A stretch of DNA of 64,000 nt from Brachybacterium kimchii. Lineage in GTDB: Bacteria; Actinomycetota; Actinomycetes; Actinomycetales; Dermabacteraceae. Below the pieces are notes generated by a model that was not told where the DNA came from, did no database searches, and worked only from the letters and a program-made list of their open reading frames with translations. The first letter of the stretch is position 1. Each line of letters starts with the position of its first letter. This document shows positions 9,216-18,041 of the stretch, piece after piece. The stretch spans positions 3,162,001-3,226,000 of the forward strand of contig NZ_CP097218.1 of NCBI RefSeq assembly GCF_023373525.1, in the 5' to 3' direction. Made by a program: the position numbers and the translations under genes.

Positions 9216-9722
9216 ATGGTCAGCGAGGACGGCAGGCATGGGGCCGAGCGCCTGTTCTGGGACCCCGACGTCGCGATCCGGCGCGCTGCGACGCCCCCGG
9301 AACCGGCTCCCGCGAGGGCGCGGATGCTCGTCCTCTCGCCCGACGACTCGGCGATCGTGGCGATCCTCCGCACTCGTCCCGGCCGCGAGCCCTACGCCGT
9401 GCTCCCCGGCGGGGGCCTCGAATCCATCGACGCCGATCCGCTGGCCGGCGCGCTGTGCGAACTCACCGAGGAGACCGGACTGCAGGGCGAGAACCTGGAC
9501 CTCATGACCAGCAGCGTCATCGTCAAGGACCAGCAGTGGATCTTCCTCGCTCGCGCCCGCCGCCGGCTCCCGCTGCGCCTGGGATGGCCCGAGACGGGAC
9601 GGGACGCCGGGACCCACGGCACCTATGAGCCCGTGTGGCTGCGCCCGGGCGACGCGCTCGAACAGCTCAGGGGCGGGGTGCATCCGGACTGGATCACGGG
9701 GATGATCGTGGCAGGACGCTGA
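9216..9722 (+). CDS. Nudix hydrolase with a divergent Nudix box
   Basis: 168 residues. The Nudix box is recognisable as GGGLESID followed by LAGALCELTEETGL at about residues 66-90: the ELxEExGL part is intact, but the usual Arg before the Glu is Cys and the spacing is one residue longer than in MutT. The enzyme would cleave a nucleoside diphosphate linked to another group. N-terminal WDPDVAIRRAA resembles the beta-strand entry of small actinobacterial Nudix proteins. Divergent from the thioesterase gene and 16 bases upstream of the sugar dehydrogenase gene. Confidence 0.78.
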   Translation: MVSEDGRHGAERLFWDPDVAIRRAATPPEPAPARARMLVLSPDDSAIVAILRTRPGREPYAVLPGGGLESIDADPLAGALCELTEETGLQGENLDLMTSSVIVKDQQWIFLARARRRLPLRLGWPETGRDAGTHGTYEPVWLRPGDALEQLRGGVHPDWITGMIVAGR

Positions 9723-9738
9723 ACCGCGAGGAGGCGGC

Positions 9739-10878
9739 ATGCCCGGCACCGATCACACGCACCATGAGAGCGACGACGGCGGAGGGCGGCCGACCCGCCG
9801 CACCGCCGCGACGCTCGCCCTCGTCACGCTCGGAGGCCTTGCCGCCTGCACCGATACAGGGACGTCGCCGCGGGGGAGCGAGGCCGGGGACCGGACCTCC
9901 GACGGCGGGGGAACGTCGACGCCGCGCACCGGGGATGTCGAGGTCCTCGCCGAGGGCCTCGAGGCGCCCTGGTCCATCGCGTTCCACTACGAGGCCCCGC
10001 TGATCACCGAGCGCGACAGCGCCCGACTCCTCGAGCGGAAGCCGGACGGTTCCCTGCGCACCGTCGCGACGATCCCCGGCGTCACCCCGCAGGGCGAGGC
10101 GGGGCTGCTGGGCATCGCCGTGCGCGACGGGGCGCTGTTCGCGCACTCCACCTCCGCGGACGGCAACCGGATCCAGCGCTTCGAGATCACGGGCGACCCC
10201 GGCTCGCTGGGCCTCGGCGAGGCGACGACCCTGCTCGACGGGATCCCGTCGGCCGCGAACCACAACGGCGGGCGCCTCGCCTTCGGACCCGACGGCAAGC
10301 TCTATGCGACGGCCGGCGACGCGGGGGACAGGGACGCCGCGCAGGACGTCGACGCGCTCGCCGGGAAGATCCTGCGCCTCGAGCCCGACGGTTCCGTGCC
10401 CGCCGACAACCCCTTCCCGGACTCGCCCGTGTTCAGCTTCGGGCACCGCAACCCGCAGGGCATCGCCTGGGACGAGGACGGCACGATGTACGCGAGCGAG
10501 TTCGGGCAGGACACCTGGGACGAGCTCAACGTCATCGAGGCCGGGAAGAACTACGGGTGGCCGAGGGCAGAGGGCATCGCCCACGAGGACGGCCTCGTCG
10601 ACCCGCGGCAGCAGTGGCACCCCGCGGACGCGAGCCCGAGCGGCCTCGCGATCTCCCACGGCACGATCCACATCGCCGCCCTGCGCGGCGAGCGCCTCAT
10701 CGACGTCCCGCTGGACGACCTCGCGGCCTCGACGCCGCGACTGGTCGGTGCCCACGGCCGGCTGCGCGACGCCGTCATCGCCCCCGACGGCTCCCTGTGG
10801 GTGCTCACGAACAACACCGACGGCCGCGGCTCGCCCTCCGACGGCGACGACCGCCTGCTGCGGGTGAGCGCGGGATGA
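9739..10878 (+). CDS. PQQ-type aldose (glucose/sorbosone) dehydrogenase, secreted lipoprotein
   Basis: 379 residues. N-terminus TRRTAATLALVTLGGLAACT gives a twin-arginine-like signal and a lipobox (LAAC), so the protein is exported and lipid-anchored. The six-bladed propeller signatures are present: LEAPWSIAF, QGEAGLLGIAV, NHNGGRLAFGPDGKLY, FGHRNPQGIAW and KNYGWP. The NHNGG and GHRNPQ histidines line the PQQ site in Asd/YliI relatives. It oxidises aldoses outside the membrane. Whether PQQ is made by this organism cannot be told here. Confidence 0.85.
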   Translation: MPGTDHTHHESDDGGGRPTRRTAATLALVTLGGLAACTDTGTSPRGSEAGDRTSDGGGTSTPRTGDVEVLAEGLEAPWSIAFHYEAPLITERDSARLLERKPDGSLRTVATIPGVTPQGEAGLLGIAVRDGALFAHSTSADGNRIQRFEITGDPGSLGLGEATTLLDGIPSAANHNGGRLAFGPDGKLYATAGDAGDRDAAQDVDALAGKILRLEPDGSVPADNPFPDSPVFSFGHRNPQGIAWDEDGTMYASEFGQDTWDELNVIEAGKNYGWPRAEGIAHEDGLVDPRQQWHPADASPSGLAISHGTIHIAALRGERLIDVPLDDLAASTPRLVGAHGRLRDAVIAPDGSLWVLTNNTDGRGSPSDGDDRLLRVSAG

Positions 10879-11155
10879 CGAGCCAGGCTCTCGCGGAGTG
10901 GCCGAGGGTGGAGGGGCCCGGCCCGACGCGCAAGGGCGCGGTTCGGGATGAGTCGGGACACTCCCGGCCGGCGGTCTCCGGCGGAGGCGTGCCCTTCGCG
11001 TCGTCATACGTCGGGTCGCGACGAATAGAGCACGCGACCGGACCTATGGCTACGCGTGGTGCACAGGGTCTGTCGACACCGTGCGGTCGAAGTGCTCGGG
11101 CCGGCGGGCGGCCAGATCTCAGGCTCGGCTTCGCCCGCAGGCCCGGTCCGATCCG
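10879..11155. other. Intergenic region without a recognised gene
   Basis: Convergent gap of 277 bases between the aldose dehydrogenase and the ABM gene. A 7-bp GGTCGCG/CGCGACC repeat occurs around 11015-11040. I see no strong terminator, operator or small gene. Confidence 0.4.
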
Positions 11156-11467
11156 TCAGATCGCGCCCTGCGCCTCGGTGCCGGAGGGCAGCGGAGTCAT
11201 GCGGGTGACCAGGGTGGGCTTCTCGATCAGGTCGGCGATGTCCCCGTTGAGGATGCCGACGGCCTCGCCCGCGCCATGGGTGTCGAGGTCCTGGACGGTC
11301 GTCCACTTCTCGATCATGGTGATGGTGCCGTCCTCGGCGTCGTGGATCGAGTAGAGCTCGCAGCCGGGCTCCTCGTGGACGGCGGCGATGCCTCGCTGCA
11401 TGGCCTGCACGAGCTCCTGCTTCTTCCCGGCCTGGGGGTAGAACACGGCGGTGACGATGACGGTCAT
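11156..11467 (-). CDS. Antibiotic biosynthesis monooxygenase (ABM) domain protein
   Basis: 103-residue single ABM domain of the dimeric alpha/beta-barrel family. MTVIVTAVFYPQAGKKQELV is the first strand and helix, and EPGCELYSIHDAEDG followed by MIEKWTT is the typical central region of YgiN-like putative quinol monooxygenases. The ATG at 11467 has AAGGAG eight bases upstream. Likely cytoplasmic and involved in quinol or small-aromatic oxidation or detoxification; the actual substrate is unknown. Confidence 0.82.
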   Translation of the reverse strand: MTVIVTAVFYPQAGKKQELVQAMQRGIAAVHEEPGCELYSIHDAEDGTITMIEKWTTVQDLDTHGAGEAVGILNGDIADLIEKPTLVTRMTPLPSGTEAQGAI

Positions 11468-11680
11468 CGGGACAGCTCCTTCGCGTCGGTCCGGCGGCCT
11501 ACCGCCGGTGGCTCGAACGTATCAATCCAGCTCAGCGGCAACGAGCGCACCCCAGGATGTGGACCGTGCGATGCTGGGAGAACCGCTGGGCGGACCACTC
11601 GCGCCAGATCGCACCGAGCAGAGCCGCCCGGTCCTGCAGGCCGCCGAGAACACGGTCCGCTCCCGTCGGAGGAGAGCACG

Positions 11681-12052
11681 ATGAGCACCCTTGACGACGT
11701 CCGTCGCCTCGCGACCGCTCTGCCCCGGGTCGAGGAGTCGACCTCGTACGGCTCCCCGGCCTTCCGCGTGGGCGGGAAGGTGTTCGCGACCGTCCGCGGG
11801 GCGCGCCGCGCCGAGATCGTGGACCGGCTCGTCGGCCCCGGCGCGGAGATCCTCGTGGCCGGGTGCCATGACGTCGGCGAGCGCGAGGCCCTCATCGCCG
11901 CCCGGCCCGACCGCTTCTTCACCACCGACCACTACCGCGACCACCCGAGCGTGCTGGTCCGCCTGGAGACCGTCGAGGACGACGACCTGCGCGAAGTGCT
12001 CGAGGACGCGTGGGACGCCCGGGCCCCGCAGTCCCTGCACCCGGGGGAGTGA
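11681..12052 (+). CDS. MmcQ/YjbR-like protein
   Basis: 123 residues from the ATG at 11681, backed by GGAGGAGA. MSTLDDVRRLATALPRVEES, YGSPAFRVGGKVFATV and RPDRFFTTDHYRDHPSVLVR are characteristic of the small CyaY-like-fold YjbR/MmcQ family, often described as DNA-binding but without an established function. The longer upstream frame overlaps the ABM gene and is not credible. Confidence 0.82.
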   Translation: MSTLDDVRRLATALPRVEESTSYGSPAFRVGGKVFATVRGARRAEIVDRLVGPGAEILVAGCHDVGEREALIAARPDRFFTTDHYRDHPSVLVRLETVEDDDLREVLEDAWDARAPQSLHPGE

Positions 12053-12188
12053 AGCGGTCCACGCCTCTCCTGTCTCTCGCGTTCCGAGAACGGCCCTCGC
12101 CATCCCCGGCCGTCCGTCGTTGGATGGCTACGCTGGCCAATGGCCCCGCGGCCGCACATCATCCCCGACAGCGATGGAGCATCCGGAC

Positions 12189-13931
12189 ATGAGCACACGG
12201 CGGAACCAGGGATCCACGAGCGCCGGATCCGCGCAGGCCCTCGACGCCTTCGCCCAGATCATGGGGCCCTCGCACGTGCTCACCTCGAAGCGCGCGACCG
12301 CCCCCTACGCCACCGGCGACCGCTTCGGCTCCGGCGACGTCCTGGCCGTGCTGCGCCCGGGCTCCCTCGTGGACATGTGGCGCGCCCTGCAGGTGTGCGT
12401 CGACCACGACCTCATCGTCATCACCCAGGCGGCCAACACCGGCCTGACCGGAGGCTCCGGCCCCGGCGACCAGGACTACGACCGCGACATCGTCATCATC
12501 TCGACGCTGCGCATCGACCAGATCCATCTCATCAACGACGCGCGCGAGGCGATCTGCCTGGCCGGCGCCACCCTCTTCGAGCTCGAGGAGACCCTCGCCG
12601 AGCACGGACGCGAGCCGCACTCGGTGATCGGCTCGAGCTCCATCGGCGCGTCCGTCGTCGGCGGGATCGCGAACAACTCCGGCGGCAGCCAGATCCGCAA
12701 GGGCCCCGCGTTCACCGAGCACGCGCTGTTCGCCCGGGTCGACGAGGACGGCACGATCCACCTGGTCAACCACCTGGGCATCGACCTCGGCACCGACCCC
12801 ACGCACATCCTCGACAAGGTGCAGCGCGGCGACTGGGACCCGGCCGACGTGACCCCTCCGCCGGAGGACTCGACCGGCACCGACTACGCCGAGCACGTGC
12901 GCGAGATCGCCGACACCCCCGCCCGGTACAACGCGAACCCGAAGTTCCTGTTCGAGGCCTCGGGCTGCGCCGGCAAGCTCATGGTGTTCGCGGTGCGCAC
13001 CCGCACGTTCCCGCTCGAGAAGGACAAGGCGACCTTCTACATCGGCACCGACCGGCCCTCCGACCTGGAGGCGCTGCGCCGCGCCTTCCTCGCCGCCGAC
13101 GGACCGCTGCCGATCTCCGGGGAGTACATGAGCTCCCACGCCTTCGACCTCGCCGCCGAGTACGGCAAGGACACCTACGTCTCCCTCAAGCACGCCGGCA
13201 GCCGCACCCTGGTGCGCATGTTCGCCCTCAAGAGCTGGGCGAACGGAGTCTTCGAGAAGCTCCCCGGCTTCGGACCCTCGGTCGCCGACGAGATCTCCCA
13301 GAAGCTCTTCGGCCTGATCCCCGAGAAGCTCCCGAAGCGCCTGCTCGACTTCCGCGACCGCTTCGAGCATCACCTGCTGCTCGTCGTCAGCGGCAGCGAG
13401 CGCGAGGCCACGCAGCGCCTGCTCGCCGACTTCTTCGCCGCGCCCGACCACGAGGGCGAGTTCTTCGAATGCGACGCCGACGAGGCCCAGAGCGCCACCC
13501 TCATCCGTTTCGGCGTGGCCAGCGCCGCCGGCCGGTACTTCACGATGCACCGCGAGGAGGCGTCGGCCATGGTCACCTTCGACGTCGCGCTGCGCCGGGA
13601 CGACGAGGACTGGCTCGAGGTGCTCCCCGCGGAGATCGCCGACCAGCTGCTGGAGAGCGTCTACTTCGGACACTTCTTCTGCCACGTGATGCACCAGGAC
13701 CACGTGGCGAAGGCGGGCGTGGACCCCGTCGCCCTCAAGAAGCGCATGAGGACGCTGCTCGAGGACCGCGGCGCCGCCGTCCCCGCCGAGCACAACTACG
13801 GGCGCATCTACCCCGCGCCCGAGCCGATGGTCGAGCACTTCCGCGAGATGGACCCGCGCAACATGTTCAACGCCGGCGTCGGCGAGACCACGTCGCACAG
13901 GGACTGGGAGCCGGCCCCCGCCCGGGGCTGA
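12189..13931 (+). CDS. dld: Quinone-dependent D-lactate dehydrogenase
   Basis: 580 residues, close to E. coli Dld. The N-terminal FAD-binding PCMH domain shows NTGLTGGSGPG and SIGASVVGGIANNSGGSQIR. The C-terminal membrane-binding and substrate region ends in EHNYGRIYPAPEPMVEHFRE and DPRNMFNAGVG, diagnostic for the Dld subfamily rather than glycolate-oxidase-type enzymes. It oxidises D-lactate to pyruvate and passes electrons to the quinone pool at the inner face of the membrane. I chose the ATG at 12189 (GGAG eight bases upstream) over 12174. It converges on the GNAT gene with a 13-base gap. Confidence 0.92.
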   Translation: MSTRRNQGSTSAGSAQALDAFAQIMGPSHVLTSKRATAPYATGDRFGSGDVLAVLRPGSLVDMWRALQVCVDHDLIVITQAANTGLTGGSGPGDQDYDRDIVIISTLRIDQIHLINDAREAICLAGATLFELEETLAEHGREPHSVIGSSSIGASVVGGIANNSGGSQIRKGPAFTEHALFARVDEDGTIHLVNHLGIDLGTDPTHILDKVQRGDWDPADVTPPPEDSTGTDYAEHVREIADTPARYNANPKFLFEASGCAGKLMVFAVRTRTFPLEKDKATFYIGTDRPSDLEALRRAFLAADGPLPISGEYMSSHAFDLAAEYGKDTYVSLKHAGSRTLVRMFALKSWANGVFEKLPGFGPSVADEISQKLFGLIPEKLPKRLLDFRDRFEHHLLLVVSGSEREATQRLLADFFAAPDHEGEFFECDADEAQSATLIRFGVASAAGRYFTMHREEASAMVTFDVALRRDDEDWLEVLPAEIADQLLESVYFGHFFCHVMHQDHVAKAGVDPVALKKRMRTLLEDRGAAVPAEHNYGRIYPAPEPMVEHFREMDPRNMFNAGVGETTSHRDWEPAPARG

Positions 13932-13944
13932 CGTCCCGCGCCGC

Positions 13945-14412
13945 TCACGCCTGCTCGATCGCGGCCAGGTGCTCGGGGCGCACCGCGTCGACGTGCGGTG
14001 CCGCCTCCTCGTGGTGCTCGACCCAGCGCGTCACGTACGGGCACACGGGCACGATCCGCCGCCCCTCGCGCACCGTCTGCTCGAGGGCCGTGCGGGTGAG
14101 CGTCGAGGCGAGCCCCCGGCCCTCGTACTCGTCGAAGACGACGGTGTGGAAGAAGATGCGCTGCGGGGCGTCGGCGCCGTCGACGTCGCGGTACTTCGAG
14201 AAGCCGGCGTGGTGCTCGCCGACGAAGACGTCGAACCGCCTTTTCTCGGGGTTGTCGCGGATGAAGGCGCGATCGGGTGTCCCGTCGGCCTCCGCCTCGG
14301 GTGCGACGGTGTCGTGCGCGGTCGTGTCCGGCGCGGCCTCGTCCGGTGCGCCGTGGTGCGCGCCATCGGGCTCCGGCGCACCGGGCGTCGCGGGGGTCGG
14401 GCTCTCGCTCAT
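13945..14412 (-). CDS. Small GNAT-like (Gcn5-related) acetyltransferase
   Basis: 155 residues. A disordered Ala/Pro/Asp-rich N-terminus of about 50 residues precedes a YidJ-like minimal GNAT domain: RFDVFVGEHHAGFSKY, FFHTVVFDEYEGRGLASTL (acetyl-CoA pyrophosphate loop, EGRGLAS) and VPVCPYVTRWVEHHEE. The start at 14412 overlaps the pirin stop (ATGA) and has GGAG upstream, so translation is coupled to the pirin gene. Acceptor unknown. Confidence 0.85.
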   Translation of the reverse strand: MSESPTPATPGAPEPDGAHHGAPDEAAPDTTAHDTVAPEAEADGTPDRAFIRDNPEKRRFDVFVGEHHAGFSKYRDVDGADAPQRIFFHTVVFDEYEGRGLASTLTRTALEQTVREGRRIVPVCPYVTRWVEHHEEAAPHVDAVRPEHLAAIEQA

Positions 14413-15557
14413 CGGGGATCTCCTTCGTGGGGGTCTGCGGACCTGCGGGGCCGGCGGCGGGCTGTGATGCGTGCGTTGGGGAGCGTGGGCGCCGGCAGGG
14501 GAGCGGGCGTGCGCTCGGGGAACGGTCCGAAGCGGTGGATGTCCGACGGGCTCGCCGCCGGTCCCGCCGCCTCGGGCGCCGCGTCGTCGTCGTCCCCACC
14601 GATCTCGCGCTGCCACTGCGCACGGAATGCGGCGATCTCCTCGTGGCTGCGGCCCACGAAGTTCCACCACATGACGATCTCCTCGGCGAAGGGCGGCCCG
14701 CCGAGGAGGATCAGACGCGTCGGCTCCGGACCGGCGTCGATGCTCAGCGCGTCGGCGCCGACCTCGACGTGCGCGAGGTGGTCGGCAGGGAGGTCGACGA
14801 CGGCATCGCCGCCTGCGCCCGCGCCGCCTCCCGCACCCGCGTCGGCGCCCACGCGCGCCGCGCCCGTGTCCACGAGCAGGCCGTGCTCGAAGGTCGGATC
14901 CAGGGCGAGCTCGAGGTGAGCGCCTGCCGGGAGCAGGATCTCGACGGCCAGGGCCGGAGTGCGGGTGACGATGGGGGAGGCGGGGCCTTCGGCGAGCTGC
15001 CCGAGATAGGTGCGCACCGCCGCGCCCCCGACGTCGACGAGCGGGGCCACGTGGTGCTGGGAGGCGGGTGGGCCGCTCCGCTCGGCATCGGGCAGCGCGT
15101 ACCAGAGCTGCACGCCGTGCAGCACGGTGGTGCTCGCGGTCGAGAACTCCGAGTGGGAGACGCCGCGGCCCGCGATCATCAGGTTCACCTCGCCCGGGCG
15201 CACCGTGTTCGCGAATCCCGTGGAGTCGATGTGGTCGATCTGCCCCTCGAACAGCAGCGTCACCGTCGCGAGGCCCGTGTGCGGGTGACGCGGGACGGCC
15301 ATGCCACCGGTCGCGGCGACGTCGTCAGGGCCGAAGTGGTCGACGAAGCACCAGGGGCCGATGAGCGAGCGGGCGCGCTGCGGCAGGGTGCGGCGCACGG
15401 TCATCGCGCGCGGCCCGCCCAGCGGCACGTCGCGCGGGGTGAGCACGCTCGGGCGCGGGGCGCCTCCGGGGTCACCCCGCACGGACCGGGCGGTCCGATC
15501 CGTGCCCGGGGCGGCCGAGCACAGCAGCTCGCGCGGATGCTTCTCCGTCGTCGACAT
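14409..15557 (-). CDS. Pirin family protein (bicupin)
   Basis: 382 residues. The pirin N-terminal cupin carries the metal ligands in VPRHPHTGLATVTLLFEGQ and HIDSTGFANTVRPGEVNLMI, followed by AGRGVSHSEF, and the C-terminal cupin ends in GGPPFAEEIVMWWNFVGRSH. I chose the ATG at 15557 with GGGAGG upstream; the frame extension above it overlaps the divergent oxidoreductase. Pirins bind Fe and act as redox-sensing regulators or quercetin dioxygenases; neither role can be assigned here. Confidence 0.9.
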   Translation of the reverse strand: MSTTEKHPRELLCSAAPGTDRTARSVRGDPGGAPRPSVLTPRDVPLGGPRAMTVRRTLPQRARSLIGPWCFVDHFGPDDVAATGGMAVPRHPHTGLATVTLLFEGQIDHIDSTGFANTVRPGEVNLMIAGRGVSHSEFSTASTTVLHGVQLWYALPDAERSGPPASQHHVAPLVDVGGAAVRTYLGQLAEGPASPIVTRTPALAVEILLPAGAHLELALDPTFEHGLLVDTGAARVGADAGAGGGAGAGGDAVVDLPADHLAHVEVGADALSIDAGPEPTRLILLGGPPFAEEIVMWWNFVGRSHEEIAAFRAQWQREIGGDDDDAAPEAAGPAASPSDIHRFGPFPERTPAPLPAPTLPNARITARRRPRRSADPHEGDPR

Positions 15558-15726
15558 CGTCGCCTCCCTCTGCGCGCCGGCGCAGGTCCAGCCTATGCGC
15601 GGGCATCCGTGCCCGGCAGTCGGACGGGCTGCGGGTCGTGTTGCCGGTCGTCGGGCCCGACGGTAGATTCGAGGACCAGCCGAGTGAGCCACGGCACCCT
15701 CCGCGACGACCCCTCCGAGGAGCGAG

Positions 15727-16716
15727 ATGACTGCCCCACCCGCCGGCCACCTGCGCGCCGGCATCATCGGCACCGGCGGGATCTCCCGCGCGCACGCCCC
15801 CGGCTGGATCGATGCCGGCGCCGAACTGCACGCTTTCAGCCTCGAGGGCGCCGAGGACTTCGCCGAGCAGTTCGGCGCGATCCTCCACGACGACCTCGAC
15901 GAGCTGCTCGCCGCGGTCGACGTCGTCGACGTCTGCACCCCCACCCCCAGTCACCCCGGGATCGTCCACCAGGCGCTCGATGCCGGGCGCGACGTGGTCT
16001 GCGAGAAGCCGCTCGCGCTGCGCGCGGAGGACGCCCGCGACCTGGTCGAGCACGCCGAGCGCGCCGGGCGCCTCCTGTTCCCCGCGCACGTGGTCCGCTT
16101 CTTCCCGCAGTACGCGGCGGCGAAGCAAGCGATCGAGCGCGGTGCGATCGGCACACCGGCCGTGCTGCGCTTCGAGCGCACCGGCGCGATGCCGAGGCAG
16201 CCCTGGTTCGCCGACGAGTCCCGCTCGGGCGGCATCGTCATGGACCAGATGATCCACGATCTCGACCAGGCCATCTGGATGGCCGGCCCCGTGACCAGCG
16301 TGTTCGCCCAGCAGAACCGGCGCGGCGAGGACGGCTCCCTGCGCACCGCCCACGTTGTCCTCACCCACGAGGGCGGCGCGATCAGCCACTGCCGCGGGCT
16401 CTGGGGCGCACCCGGGACCGTCTTCCGCTACACGTTCTCCCTCGCGGGGGACGGCGGCCGCCTCGAGTACGACTCGGCGAGCGGCGACGGCGTCTCCTGG
16501 GACGAGGTCGCCACCGCCCGCCGCAGCTCCGGCGGCGACTACCTGCCCGACGTCTCCGGCATGGCCAGCCCCTACGCGCTCGAGATCTGCGACGCCGTCG
16601 CGACCCTCGAGACCGGCTCCGCCCCGCGCGTGAGCGGGGCCGACGGCGTCACGGCGGTCGAGGTCGCGCTCGCCGCCCTCGAATCCATCGCGACCGGACG
16701 GAGGATCGCATGCTGA
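15727..16716 (+). CDS. Gfo/Idh/MocA family oxidoreductase
   Basis: 329 residues with the classical signatures: RAGIIGTGGISRAHAPGW (nucleotide-binding loop), VVCEKPLALRAEDA (EKP, catalytic Lys) and GGIVMDQMIHDLDQAIW (Asp/His of the active site). Preceded by GAGGAGCGAG. Its stop overlaps the start of the next homologue by seven bases, forming a two-gene operon of dissimilar family members, like the pair at 5297/6377. Likely oxidises or reduces a sugar or inositol derivative. Confidence 0.88.
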   Translation: MTAPPAGHLRAGIIGTGGISRAHAPGWIDAGAELHAFSLEGAEDFAEQFGAILHDDLDELLAAVDVVDVCTPTPSHPGIVHQALDAGRDVVCEKPLALRAEDARDLVEHAERAGRLLFPAHVVRFFPQYAAAKQAIERGAIGTPAVLRFERTGAMPRQPWFADESRSGGIVMDQMIHDLDQAIWMAGPVTSVFAQQNRRGEDGSLRTAHVVLTHEGGAISHCRGLWGAPGTVFRYTFSLAGDGGRLEYDSASGDGVSWDEVATARRSSGGDYLPDVSGMASPYALEICDAVATLETGSAPRVSGADGVTAVEVALAALESIATGRRIAC

Positions 16717-17798
16717 CCGCGGACGACCAGGTGGCCGACCGGCCCGAGCACGCGGCGGACCGCCCCCTGCGCATCGCCCTGCTCAGCTGCGCCCACACCC
16801 ACGCCGCGGGCTACGTGTCCCTGCTGGATGCCCGCGAGGACGTCGACCTCGTCGTCTCCGACCCCGACGGCTTCGGCGACGTGCACGTCTCCGAGCGCTC
16901 GCGGATCGTCGGCAGCCACGAGGAGGCGCTCGACGCCTGGTCCGACGGACTGGATGGGTCGGGCGGGTCCGACGGGCGCGGCGACACGCACGGGCCGGAC
17001 GCCGTCGTCGTCACCAGCGCGAACGCCCACCACCGCGATCTCGTCCTCGAGGCCGCGCGACGCGGCGCGCACGTGCTGTGCGAGAAGCCGCTGGCGACCA
17101 CCGTCGCCGACGCCGAGCAGATGGTCGAGGCCTGCCGCGAGGCGGGAGTGCTGCTCATGACCGCCTTCCCCGTGCACTTCGCCCCGCAGATCGCATCCCT
17201 GCGCGAGGCGGTCACGCGCGGCAGCATCGGCGAGGTCGTCGGCGTGACCGGCACCAACAACGGCAAACTGCCCACGGGCCGCGACTGGTTCACCGACGTC
17301 GAGCTGTCCGGCGGCGGCGCGCTCGTGGACCACACCGTGCACATCGCCCAGATCCTCGACTCCGTGTTCGGGGAGCCGGAGACCGTGCACGCCGTCACCA
17401 ACCGGATCCTCTTCGCCGATCGCGCCGGGGACGGCGCCGAGACCGGCGGACTCGTCACCCTCACCTACCCCGACGGGCTGGTCGCGACCATCGACTGCTC
17501 CTGGTCGCAGCCGGCCGACGCCCCCACCTGGGGAGGCGTCACCATCCAGGCCGTCGGCACCCAGGGGCAGCTCGCCGTCGACCCCTTCTCGCAGCACGTG
17601 GGCGGATTCGACCAGTGGCTGCCGTACGGCGCGAACCTCGACGAGCTCATGCTCGATGCGTTCCTCGACGCCGTGCGCCAGGGGAACGGCAGCGACGTCG
17701 AACCGAGCGGCGAGGCCGGCCTGCGGACCGTGAAGATCGTCGCCGCAGCGCAGGAATCGGTGCGCACCGGTCAGCCGGTCGCGCTCGCCGACCGCTGA
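16710..17798 (+). CDS. Gfo/Idh/MocA family oxidoreductase, non-classical nucleotide motif
   Basis: 362 residues from the ATG at 16710 (GGAGG upstream, seven-base overlap with the preceding gene). The first strand reads RIALLSCAHTHAAGYVSLL, lacking GxGxxG just as in the 5297 gene, while the catalytic motif is a normal CEKPLATT. GGGALVDHTVHIAQIL supplies the active-site Asp/His. A Gly/Asp-rich insertion (about residues 75-95) follows the second strand. Probably acts on the product of its operon partner. A large palindrome lies downstream. Confidence 0.84.
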   Translation: MLTADDQVADRPEHAADRPLRIALLSCAHTHAAGYVSLLDAREDVDLVVSDPDGFGDVHVSERSRIVGSHEEALDAWSDGLDGSGGSDGRGDTHGPDAVVVTSANAHHRDLVLEAARRGAHVLCEKPLATTVADAEQMVEACREAGVLLMTAFPVHFAPQIASLREAVTRGSIGEVVGVTGTNNGKLPTGRDWFTDVELSGGGALVDHTVHIAQILDSVFGEPETVHAVTNRILFADRAGDGAETGGLVTLTYPDGLVATIDCSWSQPADAPTWGGVTIQAVGTQGQLAVDPFSQHVGGFDQWLPYGANLDELMLDAFLDAVRQGNGSDVEPSGEAGLRTVKIVAAAQESVRTGQPVALADR

Positions 17799-17903
17799 CC
17801 GACCGCTGACCGGTCTCTGTCCGACCTCTGTCCGACCTCCGATCCCGCGCCCGATCGGTTCGCCCGTCGCGTTCTCTCCCGGAGGTTCTCTCCCCGAAGG
17901 TCC

Positions 17904-17977
17904 TGTCGCGGACGGGCCGATGCTGAGGAGCCGTGGCGATATCGCCACGGCTCCTCACCACGGGCCCGTCCGCGACA
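17904..17977. repeat. Composite palindrome, repeat copy 1
   Basis: A perfect 17-bp inverted repeat with no loop (TGAGGAGCCGTGGCGAT, 17924-17940, and its complement to 17957) is nested inside a perfect 15-bp outer repeat (TGTCGCGGACGGGCC, 17904-17918, and 17963-17977), separated by five unpaired bases on each side. It lies between convergent genes and shares its core and order with a second copy at 32108-32169. A bidirectional terminator, a REP-like dispersed element, or both, are possible. Confidence 0.85.
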
Positions 17978-18041
17978 TCGGCGTCGGGCGTGCCGGTGCT
18001 GATCGCAGCTCGGGCCCGCCCAGGGCATGCCCCGCGACCGA

